The notes under the pieces are model-generated. The model was given only the letters and a program-made list of their open reading frames with translations, did no database searches and was not told the origin of the DNA. This document shows positions 32,656 to 42,069 of a stretch of DNA of 58,409 nucleotides, in pieces (the first letter of the stretch is position 1; the number at the start of each line of letters is the position of its first letter). The stretch comes from Elusimicrobiota bacterium. GTDB taxonomy: Bacteria; Elusimicrobiota; Elusimicrobia; Elusimicrobiales; UBA9959. The stretch spans positions 1-58,409 of the forward strand of contig JAAYVG010000022.1 of assembly GCA_012517285.1 (NCBI GenBank). The letters run 5' to 3'. A program made the translations under genes and the position numbers.

Positions 32656-35600
32656 TCACTTTATAATTGCCATCTTATGGACTCCACCTATCTTATCACC
32701 ATTTATATAAGCTATCAAGAAATAAACTCCACTTGCACACTTTTCATTCTTGTCATTCCTTCCATCCCACTCTGAGTAATAAACATATCCACCATCCCTT
32801 ATTCCTTCTTCAAGTGTTCTTACCTTTTCACCTGCTGTGTTATAAATAACCAGCTTTACATTTCCTTTTTTACCAGCAGGAAGGTGATATTTTATTACAG
32901 TTCCATAAGTGGTATAGTTTCCCGTAGTCCAGCTTCCACCATCAGAGCTTATGTTGACAACCTTTGACTTAAGGTTAAATGGGTTTGGGATGTTATATAT
33001 TTCAAAACCACTGCCAGTATAAACTGTTCCTGTTGGTGGCTTTGATACAAAGACAGCAAATCTACCGGTTTGAGGCGATGATGATGACTGAGGGACAAAT
33101 CCGCCATCCTTTGCCATAGCGCTCATCCCTAATTTTTTCCTACCGAAAGGAGTTGTCGTATCAGGATTTTTTTCATATGCCTTTGACAGACTCACCACAT
33201 CAACAGAGACTGTGCCAAGCATCGGATCTACCGTATATGTTCCAGAAACCTCAACCCATTGTCCCGATTCCTCATTATACTGATATATTTTTAGGTTGTT
33301 TGTATCCTGAATAACCCTTTCTTTATCATATTTAAGTGTAAGTGTAAAGGCCCTGTTTGGCTCCGCGTTTGATATATCAAGGTCATAAACATCAGATGCC
33401 ATAACATTGCTTATAGCATCACTCAAACTCATCTCACCCTTAGGTGTTTTAACATTTCTAATTGATGGAAGTGCTGAGAAGAAACCACCAATCAGCTCTC
33501 CACCACCAACGCTCATAACCTTTACCTTAGAGCTTATATTAGCTGATGATGTTGCTGTTGATTTTGTAAATGCCCCCGGGTCAAGTTCAATACCACTGTA
33601 CTCCTCATTATCAGAATCCATATATATATTTCCACCTATATATATCTCATCAGATATATAATTCTCAGACGCAATATCATTTTTGACATCATAGTTTATA
33701 ATCTTTTCTATCTTATCAACATCCCCAGCAGTTATCCTCAATGTATAATATGGGACAAGCTTTGATACATTGAAACGACCTATATATGTATTGCCCGGTG
33801 ATTTAACAAGTGCAAGTTGAACTGAGTTATTATTATCAAAGCTGTTGCTGTCATATTTACCGGCAACATACTCACATACAGGAACTGTTAGAAGCTCCTT
33901 AGGACTTTTTATATTAACCTCAAGCGATGATTTATCCCTCCTGAGCTTTACATTTATTTGTGGCGGTATATCCACAAAAACTATATCATCGGCAACACTG
34001 CCAGATGAAAGTGCTTTAACGAGAATGCTCTGAGTCATCTTTCCAGGATATGTTGCAACAATTCTATAGGTGTGGTTTGCCTCAACACCCTTTATCTCAT
34101 AACTGCCATCATCCCCTGTTAGTGTTTCAATCTTAGGAACATAGCTTACTCCCGATGTGCTCCTTGTCTCATCATATGCAACTACACTCACACCTGAGGT
34201 TACAAAGGTGTTAGGAAACTTTGATATATAAACCTTACCTGTGATTGAAGAAGCAGATTTATTAAGTTTAAAATCAAAGGTTATATCTTCGCTCTGGTTC
34301 ACAGAAAATTTCTTACCATCGCTCACATATCCATCCTTTGAAAGAGACATTCTGTAAAGTCCAGGTGGTAGATTGTCAAAGGAATATCTTCCATTATTAT
34401 CACTATAAACAGTTTTTTCAAAGGTTTTATGTGTTATATAAACAGCAACACCACTGAGAGGATTAGAGTCATTATCAGTAATGGTACCACTCAGCTTTGA
34501 TATTGAAATACCTGCTGAGTCAAAATCAAAATCAAAGACAGTGTTACCGTTTACTGTTATCTCTTTTGTAACAGCAGGATAGTTAGGACTCAAAAAAACT
34601 GCTGTATAACTACCATTAGGTAGATTTGGTATATAATATGAGGATGAATCTATAAAAATATCATAGATAGTCTGAGAGCTTTTAGATACAACGGCTGACA
34701 TAAAACTCTGATAAGACTCCCCATCATCCATAAGAGAATGAGACAGCCCTCTCAACTCACCGCTTGCATCATATAACATTACATAAGGGATTAATGATAT
34801 AAGTTTATCCAGACTATTAGTTTGAAAGAGAGTATCAAAATCCTTCTGAGTTAATATATTTTTACCAGTAATCCTTCCTGTAAGTGATGATTTTCCTATG
34901 CTTCCATACAGATTGAAATCACTAATAGGTTGAGCAGATATTCCAAACAATGGATTTGAAGAGTCCTTCTGTATAACTTTGTTTTTTTCCTTTCCTATAA
35001 AGTTAACAAAACTTCTAAATGATATTGGGGAATTATCATGAGACTCAGGATTAAAACTTGAACCCAGTGCCAGATAAAAATCATACTTTCCCTGAGTTAA
35101 ATATTTTGGTTCAAAATATGATGTAGCTGTATCATAATCTATTATATATTTTGCGCTTGAATCCTTGCCAAAAAGAATATCAGTAATATTCTTACCCTTC
35201 ATCTCAAATCCAGATGGCATGCTCAAAATAATATAATAATATGTTGTATCTGGCAGGCTTGTAATAGCAGGCTGAACCACAACCCCATCCTGCATCTTAA
35301 TCCTTACATCAGTAGTTTTGCCCACAACGACAGAAACATTTTCCACAGACGAAACAGGATACCCATCTGTTTCCAATGAAAGGTTGTATAAGCCATTTGG
35401 AACAGATAATTCCAGTATAGGATCATCATTTTGATTAAAGATGAAGTTTGTGTCACGATCATATGATTTATCATATGAATTAATATAAACCTTTGGAGGC
35501 TCACAGCCTTCATAATTACACTTCGGCATAAATACACTGCCATCAGGTTTAACCACACTTATTTTTAGTTTACCAGCTCTTGTAAGCATAAGACTTGCAG

Positions 35601-38600
35601 TAGATGTATTACCTTGTGTAAAATCTATATCCCCCAGAGCACTTCTCCTCGCCCACTTGTCAGATATCACATCACACCAATATCTCTTTCCACCTGTAAG
35701 TTTAATATTATATGATGTCGTTCCTGAAATAAGACCCGCTGGTAGTTTAACAAGCCTTTGGACACCAACACCGTCATAACTATCTTCTGATATTAAAATA
35801 GTAGCATCCGTATCAGTAGCACCAACCTCGTCATAACTTACATTAAGTGTTAAGTTAGCATCTTCCGTTATCGGGTTAGCAAAATCAAATGTATATGGAG
35901 AAATTCCTTTGCAAGCACCAGAGCTATCAAGAACCCATACCCTTCCAGCAGTGCATGGATTATTAGGCGGATATGATGGCGATTTGGCACCTGAGCTTGA
36001 TATAACTATTCTGATATCATCATCAGTTCTATATTCATTATCAGCACCAAAATTTATATTCTTATACATAGGATCCATAGTATATAATCCAACATTACCA
36101 TCCTTAAGCCCATCTATCTTAAAATATCCGCTCGAATCAGTAACAAAATAGCTGTTAATCCATGACATCGTATAGTTGCCAGAAGGAGCATAGCTGTCAT
36201 CACCTGTGAAATTAAAGTTGTTGCTATCATAACCACCTGCTTGAACCTTTACACCAGAAAGTGGAATACCATTATATGTTATATAACCTGATATGGTATA
36301 TGTTGCCGGCATTAAAACGTAGGTCATATTATATGAAGATGGTAGGTAAGCCATATTCCATATATCTATATAACCCTTCTTTGTTATGTTAAGCTGAACA
36401 TTGTTATAGCCTATATCAGATGTAGAGTTATAGAAACTGAACTTACCATTGACATCAGTATATTGAACAGAATCAAAATTACCGGTGGAGATCTCAACCC
36501 TCGCATTTGATACAGGATTATTAAGAGTGTCTACAACTATACCACTCAGTATCGCAATGCTCTGCTTTGTCTGGTCATTATAGCTACCGCCCGAGACCAC
36601 AGCAGATGAAAAATCCATATAATAATCTGCAGTGGCTGCACAGGTTGATGGAAACTCTGAATAAACTATATCGGTCTTTGATAGTATTCCAGGTATTGAT
36701 ACATCTATCTTATATTTACCAGTTGATAGCTTCGGAACATTATATATGTCAACTGTTACGAGAGTATCTGTTGCCTTTACAAAATTAAGTGATATTATTT
36801 CATTTGTCCCCAATGTTATTAATGATACACTCAAAGGATAACCCGGTTTAACATTGTTAACCACAGCCCTGAAGGTATATGTTGAAGTATTAATTGATGA
36901 AAATGAATAATTAAGCGTTGTATCAGAATTAAATGCTTTTAAAAATCTCTGATATGGATCTGCAACCTGCTGCTTAACTGTTGGTGAAAATCTTGATGTT
37001 GATATCGAGATGATATAAGGCACATTATTAAGAACCCTTGATGTAATCTTTCCAGATGAGTCAGTCATCCCTGCAAATTTTATCTTACCAATATCAACTG
37101 TCCCAGTTTCTGAAGGAATGAATGATACATAGGCATTGCTCAAAGGAGCATTGGATGTACTTGTAACAACCATATTAACCGTTGAGGTGTTATCTCGAAG
37201 AATATCGTTTATCTTTTTCTTTTCTATTTTTCCATTTGATGTGGATGCAATTCCTGAAAGCTGTTTTATATCACTAACAAAATAAATAGAATCTCCATCA
37301 TTTATAGCTGACTGATATATTATATTGTTGCTTTTATCCTCAGTATAAATAAAAATGGAAGTGATATCAAGAGTCTCGGTATCTAACTTTATAAAAAATG
37401 GGATCCTGTTTGATATTGAGTCCGAAACCTTCTGCATGTCTCCACCAACAATAAGATATTGGTTATCCTTTGTTAAAAGTATATTCTTTATTTCCTCATT
37501 CTTTCCCAGATTAAAGAGCTTTGAATCAACAAGATTAAGTGTTGCCGAATCATATTTCAAAACAAATCCATAGTTATCAGAGCCATTGTTTGAATATCCT
37601 GATATATAAAAGTTATCACCTAACTTTAATATATCAGTAAATTTATCATAGCTTACTGCACCAGGAGAATTAAATGTTACTATGCTCTGTGAACTCAGAT
37701 CATCCGATATTCTTGCTATAAATCCATCAGTTGAGCTATCGGTTTTGACATAATAACCAACTGCGTATATATAATCATCGTCAACAAAGCCCTTTACGAA
37801 CTGAGTGGAAACACCATCCTGTACTGATATCTCTTTTAATGATGATATCAAACCATTTTTAAATTTTATTACACTGAACTCACCATTATCATCACTAAAT
37901 ACATAATCCGCACCATTTTTAACATAGAGTCTGAGTTTTTCTGGCATATCATCATAATTAAGTGTGTCTATTATATGATTTTCAACAATGTCGTATCTGG
38001 AGTTTATAGTTGCAAAAAAAAGATTATAATTATCATCATATATCCTTGATGATGCGACTACCTCAAAGTTACCATTATTACCAGAAATAGCGTCATAGAT
38101 ATATACATCACGTGGCATAAGTGAATTTGACATATCGGCTGCTGTTGATAACCTTGCAAAAAAACCACCCCCATCATCATTTGTTGCAATAATTGCAATT
38201 GTTGAGCCATTAATTATCAGTCTTTTATCAAACTCTTCATAAGGCATCTCCATATATATCTCACCTTGATCTAATGAACCAGAAAAACCCCTAACTACAA
38301 TTAACTGATTTGGATAACTAACTGGCAGACCAACTGCTTCTTTACCTTTAGTATCCTTGGCTGAAAATTTATAATAATGCTGCGGTACACTGCTTTCAAG
38401 AGAGCCAGAGGGTAAAAAGTATGAAAAAAGGGCAGAAACCCCGTCAGAAGAATAATTCCAACCTTCTTCAAGTTTCATATCATAAGAAATTGAATCAATT
38501 ATAACCTTTATCTCAGATGTCGTATCACCATCAAGATCGTTATATTCCACATAAAATGTAGCTCCCTCGGACAAAGCAATGACCTTGTCATTTATGCCAT

Positions 38601-40053
38601 TCTCAAAATTCTGAGGAAATGTAAGTATAGGAGCTCTATTTTCTGTAGCATTGACATTTGTAAGCTTCAATGTCCTTATATCGTTATCACAACCAAAGCT
38701 CTTACAGTAATATGTATCGCCTGTAACATAAACAGAACTTCCGCTAATACTATATGTTGAATCCATCTTTCTTATATAATCATTGCTACCGGTATCAATT
38801 GTATATCTGTTAAAAACCTTAAATGTATCAGTAGAAATTGTTAAAACTGAATAGTTAAAATTATTTGTTGCTGGGTTATAAGGATTGCACCCGAAAGCAA
38901 TAAAGCCATCAGTAACAGAAAATGTGTATAGAGAGGATAAGGAAGAAATGATTGATGATGAAACAAAACTATCAAAATTATCTAACCCATACTTATAAAT
39001 ACTCACGGTTGGTGACGATAATGCAATAGCAAAGATGTTTGAGCTGTTAGCAGCAAATTTAAATATGCCTGTTCCTAAATCTTCAAGTTTAGTTATTGTA
39101 TGATTATGTATATCATTTAGCATTGATGTTGATATATAATTATTACCATAATCATCAGTAAGAAATACATAAAGCTTATCAGTTGCGATTATATCACCGC
39201 AGAAATATGATGAAGGAGGTAACGTAGTAAAGGTTAAGGAATCACTCAAGGAAAGATTAGAATCTATCTTTACTATAGTTGCATTAGGGTTCTGAACACA
39301 GCCATAGAGGTAGTCTCCAGCAACTGCTAATGACCTAAGATCTGAATTTGAAAATGTTGATGAGGATATAAAATTCAAATCCATATCATACTTTGACACT
39401 ATAGTTGAAGGAGAACCAATCCCATTTTTATTACCAGCGGCATATATATATTCACCTTCAACTACGAGTGATTTAAAAGAATCCTCACTCTTATCACTGA
39501 CTATCACGGGTGAATGGGATGTATCCTGTGGGGAAAGCAATACTCCCTCAGCAGAGTATTTTAATATATAGGTATAAGGATAGTTGGTTGCAAGTATATA
39601 AACATTATCACCAGCATATTTTATATCAATAACATTATCATATCCTTGTTGACCAAAAACTGCACCAGAAGAGGAAGATATATCAAAACTGCCAAGAGAT
39701 ATCTGCGGTATAGATTGATATAAAACAAAATCGAGTGTTACATCCTCTTCTGAAAGAACGTTAACATTATTTTTATCAACAGTATAATAACCTGGTGCCG
39801 AAACCCTTACAGTATAGCTTCCCTCTGTGATATTTTCCATCAAAGCCACTCCAGAAGTATTAGTTATGGCTGAGGATATAACTAGATTAGCATTATCCAA
39901 ATCCAATAACTCAATTAGTGCATTGACCACAGGCTCTTCATCAGTCTTTTTAACATTAATATTTATTGTACCAGCCAAAAGCGTTAAACTTGTGCTGCCA
40001 AATATAATAACCAATAATAAAATCTTGTTTATTTTATTAATTATCTTCTTCAT
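32656..40053 (-). CDS. Giant secreted protein with repeated carboxypeptidase-regulatory-like domains and FlgD-like C-terminal domain
   Basis: 2465 residues with a signal peptide (about 1-27). Carboxypeptidase-regulatory/CnaB-like beta-sandwiches occur near 28-112, 953-1030, 1169-1330 (two copies), 1494-1570 and 1854-2030 (two). A typical one reads SGTITDNDSNPLSGVAVYIT, then GRYSFDNLPPGLY. Residues about 115-470 and 590-950 are built of repeated V-x-G-x-x-I-Y-A-x-G units, likely beta-propellers. A D-x-D-G-D cadherin/PKD-like stretch starts near 471. The last 80 residues (about 2384-2465) form a FlgD-Ig-like domain: VKLVIYNTAGEKV, then SEWDGRNDKNE, then ASGVYFL. Probably a surface adhesin or matrix protein; no catalytic site seen. 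Confidence 0.85.
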   Translation of the reverse strand: MKKIINKINKILLLVIIFGSTSLTLLAGTININVKKTDEEPVVNALIELLDLDNANLVISSAITNTSGVALMENITEGSYTVRVSAPGYYTVDKNNVNVLSEEDVTLDFVLYQSIPQISLGSFDISSSSGAVFGQQGYDNVIDIKYAGDNVYILATNYPYTYILKYSAEGVLLSPQDTSHSPVIVSDKSEDSFKSLVVEGEYIYAAGNKNGIGSPSTIVSKYDMDLNFISSSTFSNSDLRSLAVAGDYLYGCVQNPNATIVKIDSNLSLSDSLTFTTLPPSSYFCGDIIATDKLYVFLTDDYGNNYISTSMLNDIHNHTITKLEDLGTGIFKFAANSSNIFAIALSSPTVSIYKYGLDNFDSFVSSSIISSLSSLYTFSVTDGFIAFGCNPYNPATNNFNYSVLTISTDTFKVFNRYTIDTGSNDYIRKMDSTYSISGSSVYVTGDTYYCKSFGCDNDIRTLKLTNVNATENRAPILTFPQNFENGINDKVIALSEGATFYVEYNDLDGDTTSEIKVIIDSISYDMKLEEGWNYSSDGVSALFSYFLPSGSLESSVPQHYYKFSAKDTKGKEAVGLPVSYPNQLIVVRGFSGSLDQGEIYMEMPYEEFDKRLIINGSTIAIIATNDDGGGFFARLSTAADMSNSLMPRDVYIYDAISGNNGNFEVVASSRIYDDNYNLFFATINSRYDIVENHIIDTLNYDDMPEKLRLYVKNGADYVFSDDNGEFSVIKFKNGLISSLKEISVQDGVSTQFVKGFVDDDYIYAVGYYVKTDSSTDGFIARISDDLSSQSIVTFNSPGAVSYDKFTDILKLGDNFYISGYSNNGSDNYGFVLKYDSATLNLVDSKLFNLGKNEEIKNILLTKDNQYLIVGGDMQKVSDSISNRIPFFIKLDTETLDITSIFIYTEDKSNNIIYQSAINDGDSIYFVSDIKQLSGIASTSNGKIEKKKINDILRDNTSTVNMVVTSTSNAPLSNAYVSFIPSETGTVDIGKIKFAGMTDSSGKITSRVLNNVPYIISISTSRFSPTVKQQVADPYQRFLKAFNSDTTLNYSFSSINTSTYTFRAVVNNVKPGYPLSVSLITLGTNEIISLNFVKATDTLVTVDIYNVPKLSTGKYKIDVSIPGILSKTDIVYSEFPSTCAATADYYMDFSSAVVSGGSYNDQTKQSIAILSGIVVDTLNNPVSNARVEISTGNFDSVQYTDVNGKFSFYNSTSDIGYNNVQLNITKKGYIDIWNMAYLPSSYNMTYVLMPATYTISGYITYNGIPLSGVKVQAGGYDSNNFNFTGDDSYAPSGNYTMSWINSYFVTDSSGYFKIDGLKDGNVGLYTMDPMYKNINFGADNEYRTDDDIRIVISSSGAKSPSYPPNNPCTAGRVWVLDSSGACKGISPYTFDFANPITEDANLTLNVSYDEVGATDTDATILISEDSYDGVGVQRLVKLPAGLISGTTSYNIKLTGGKRYWCDVISDKWARRSALGDIDFTQGNTSTASLMLTRAGKLKISVVKPDGSVFMPKCNYEGCEPPKVYINSYDKSYDRDTNFIFNQNDDPILELSVPNGLYNLSLETDGYPVSSVENVSVVVGKTTDVRIKMQDGVVVQPAITSLPDTTYYYIILSMPSGFEMKGKNITDILFGKDSSAKYIIDYDTATSYFEPKYLTQGKYDFYLALGSSFNPESHDNSPISFRSFVNFIGKEKNKVIQKDSSNPLFGISAQPISDFNLYGSIGKSSLTGRITGKNILTQKDFDTLFQTNSLDKLISLIPYVMLYDASGELRGLSHSLMDDGESYQSFMSAVVSKSSQTIYDIFIDSSSYYIPNLPNGSYTAVFLSPNYPAVTKEITVNGNTVFDFDFDSAGISISKLSGTITDNDSNPLSGVAVYITHKTFEKTVYSDNNGRYSFDNLPPGLYRMSLSKDGYVSDGKKFSVNQSEDITFDFKLNKSASSITGKVYISKFPNTFVTSGVSVVAYDETRSTSGVSYVPKIETLTGDDGSYEIKGVEANHTYRIVATYPGKMTQSILVKALSSGSVADDIVFVDIPPQINVKLRRDKSSLEVNIKSPKELLTVPVCEYVAGKYDSNSFDNNNSVQLALVKSPGNTYIGRFNVSKLVPYYTLRITAGDVDKIEKIINYDVKNDIASENYISDEIYIGGNIYMDSDNEEYSGIELDPGAFTKSTATSSANISSKVKVMSVGGGELIGGFFSALPSIRNVKTPKGEMSLSDAISNVMASDVYDLDISNAEPNRAFTLTLKYDKERVIQDTNNLKIYQYNEESGQWVEVSGTYTVDPMLGTVSVDVVSLSKAYEKNPDTTTPFGRKKLGMSAMAKDGGFVPQSSSSPQTGRFAVFVSKPPTGTVYTGSGFEIYNIPNPFNLKSKVVNISSDGGSWTTGNYTTYGTVIKYHLPAGKKGNVKLVIYNTAGEKVRTLEEGIRDGGYVYYSEWDGRNDKNEKCASGVYFLIAYINGDKIGGVHKMAIIK

Positions 40054-40073
40054 ATCTCCTCCGGATTACAGCA

Positions 40074-40110
40074 GGTTAAGGCTAAGATTAAGGTTAAGAC
40101 TATGGTTAAG
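40074..40110. repeat. TTAACC-type tandem repeat, inverted copy
   Basis: GGTTAAGGCTAAGATTAAGG and continuing GTTAAG units. Same family as 40505-40671 but in opposite orientation, so the two bracket the four-helix-bundle gene. It overlaps the last codons of that gene. Confidence 0.7.
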
Positions 40111-40501
40111 AATGAGAAATAGTAAAACTTTTCTTAATCTTTTTATTCTTAGTCAAACTTACTATAATTTTATTTAACCCTAATAATATAGATTCTAATT
40201 TATCATTTAAGAGTTTTATCTCATTTTCAGAAAAATAACCTACTTTTCTGCCATATTCAATATAACTTTGAGTTTCAGTAAGTGATCCTCTTGAATAATA
40301 ATAAAAATTTATTTTATCTAAACTATATCCTCTGCCAAATGCTTCTGCTATATTACCAGAAATACTCAAAGATGACCTCCTTAACTGTGATGTCAGCGCA
40401 AAGTCTTCTTTTGCGGGTAATCTACTGGTAATTTTAAACACTTCAACCGCAATGTCCATAGACATATTCCATATCTCCATTTCTTTAAAACTTTTATACA
40501 T
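40106..40501 (-). CDS. Four-helix-bundle protein of the 23S rRNA intervening-sequence (S23) family
   Basis: 131 residues from the ATG at 40501 (MYKSFKEMEIW, the usual family start). An ATG at 40522 would add seven residues encoded by the tandem repeat. The core runs SRLPAKEDFALTSQLRRSSLSISGNIAEAFGRG, then FYYYSRGSLTETQSYIEYGRKVGYF, matching the family pattern of a Q-L-R-R-(S/A) helix, an N-I-A-E motif and a helix starting S-L-x-E. The exact function is unknown; relatives include proteins encoded in rRNA intervening sequences and the Avd accessory protein of diversity-generating retroelements. The gene is bracketed by inverted TTAACC-type tandem repeats, which also supply its AAGGA RBS. Confidence 0.88.
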   Translation of the reverse strand: MYKSFKEMEIWNMSMDIAVEVFKITSRLPAKEDFALTSQLRRSSLSISGNIAEAFGRGYSLDKINFYYYSRGSLTETQSYIEYGRKVGYFSENEIKLLNDKLESILLGLNKIIVSLTKNKKIKKSFTISHS

Positions 40502-40504
40502 ATT

Positions 40505-40671
40505 CCTTAACCTTAATCTCAATCTTAATCTTAACCTTAACCTAGCTCAACCTTAACCTTAATCTTAACCTGTTTTAATCTTAACCTTAACCTCAATCTT
40601 AACCTGTCTTAATAACCTCAACCTGTCTTAAACCCTTGTCTTCCTTAACCTTAATCTTAATCTTAACCTGC
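40505..40671. repeat. TTAACC/TTAATC tandem repeat array
   Basis: About 165 bases of degenerate hexamers such as CTTAACCTTAATCTCAATC, TTAACCTG and AATCTTAACC. The array lies between the outer-membrane barrel gene and the four-helix-bundle gene. A short related run occurs at 9465-9494. Confidence 0.75.
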
Positions 40672-40676
40672 CTCTA

Positions 40677-41867
40677 TTAAAACTCCCACTCAACACCTGC
40701 CATAAAATTGCTTGATTTATAATCATACTTATATCCTGCTTCATAGTTCATATTAGAATCAACAACCTGATACGAATAAATCCCTCTTGCGTATAAATTT
40801 TCATACACCTTATACTTTAAAGAAATGGAGTTTATATAAAAATTTTGATGTATCTTTGAGCCTGAATAATTACCATTGACATCCTGAGCAAGTCTTTCAA
40901 TATAGTTCAATCTGGTATATGTAAATGAATATGAAAAACTCCCTTTATCATTTAGATTGATCTGTATCCTCGGTGTTAAATCAAAGTTTATATAACTATA
41001 ATAATCATCAATATATTTTGTTCTCGTGGCATCATATGAGTTTTGATTTGAATTTAGCCATCTAAAATCAAACTCCATACCTAAATATACTTTTTTATCT
41101 GATTTTTCAATCCTTGCCCCTAACTCGGTCAATAGATCATTTCTTTTATCAGATTTAAAACCACCCAAACTATCCACTACAGATTGATCAAAATAATCCT
41201 TGTATGTCAGATTGAGTGAATATGTAAGCATCAGATCACGAGGAAATTTTACATACTCAAAACCAACCCTGTAATTTCTTGAATCAAGAACATCCTCCCC
41301 CGCATTCTGTGATATTTCTTTATAGGTTGTTGTATCAAGCACAGTTTCTGACTGGCTTATTAAACTTGAATAGTTTGGATAATGGACATAAAAATAGTCA
41401 AAACTTTCTCTGTATGTTGCCTCAGGTCTTTCCTGCTCAAAATCAATCCCGGCTGAAAGTGTATTATAATCAAAAAGCCCATCACCCCAACTCTCATCCT
41501 TTGTCTCGTTTATATAATCTAAAGAATATGATAATCTTGGCTTTATATAATTAAAATCATTTGAATGTACATACTTCAATGAAAAGCTATGTCCCATCCT
41601 TTGCCTTACAAGCACATCACCACCAACAAGCTCCTGAACATCCTCTACCCCAGTATAATATCCAATGTAAACCGGATAGAGTGCATTGTTTTCGTTAAAA
41701 TTAATTACAGGTGATGCAACAGCATTTAAATTCAAATCAAGCGATGATGACTCACCATCCAGATAATACTTTCCACCAAAAACAGAGAAGTCAAAATTAG
41801 GATTCATAGATGCTCTAAGATCCAAATTCAACATACTTAAAAAAAATATCCATAAAACATATCTCAT
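40677..41867 (-). CDS. Predicted outer-membrane beta-barrel protein
   Basis: 396 residues. A signal peptide (about 1-19, ending Leu-Arg-Ala-Ser) is followed by alternating polar and aromatic strands throughout, for example YNTLSAGIDFEQ, FSYSFTYTRLNYI and KYDYKSSNFMAGVEWEF, which ends the protein in Phe, the usual BAM signal. It opens with FDFSVFGGKYYLDGESSSLDLN. Family not recognised; porin-like or a structural barrel. It lies 202 bases after the FecR-domain gene, with repeats between, and before the giant surface protein on the same strand. A role in surface assembly or export is inferred. Confidence 0.55.
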   Translation of the reverse strand: MRYVLWIFFLSMLNLDLRASMNPNFDFSVFGGKYYLDGESSSLDLNLNAVASPVINFNENNALYPVYIGYYTGVEDVQELVGGDVLVRQRMGHSFSLKYVHSNDFNYIKPRLSYSLDYINETKDESWGDGLFDYNTLSAGIDFEQERPEATYRESFDYFYVHYPNYSSLISQSETVLDTTTYKEISQNAGEDVLDSRNYRVGFEYVKFPRDLMLTYSLNLTYKDYFDQSVVDSLGGFKSDKRNDLLTELGARIEKSDKKVYLGMEFDFRWLNSNQNSYDATRTKYIDDYYSYINFDLTPRIQINLNDKGSFSYSFTYTRLNYIERLAQDVNGNYSGSKIHQNFYINSISLKYKVYENLYARGIYSYQVVDSNMNYEAGYKYDYKSSNFMAGVEWEF

Positions 41868-41877
41868 ATAAACTCCT

Positions 41878-42064
41878 CACCATCAAACAACCAGATAACC
41901 ATCTTCTTTTTCTTCCTAAATAACCAAACAACTAAATAACTATCTTCTTGATTTATCCGTCTTCATCTCTACTTAATCTGTATTCATCTTGATGATTAAA
42001 TAACCAAACAACTAAATAACCAGTTTTTCTGTCCTCCGTCCTCTGACTTCTGTCTTCTGTCCAC
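41878..42064. repeat. Mixed repeat block between barrel and FecR genes
   Basis: CAAACAACCAGATAACC-type blocks (41880-41940 and 41998-42024) flank a GATGTAAACGGATT-family unit (41943-41998); TCTGTCCTCCGTCC units follow to 42064. The organisation resembles 9176-9436. Confidence 0.6.
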
Positions 42065-42069
42065 TGATT

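Noticed and set aside
40106-40501. Avd accessory gene of a diversity-generating retroelement
   Set aside because: The protein is in the wider four-helix-bundle superfamily, but no reverse transcriptase or template/variable repeat pair is seen.
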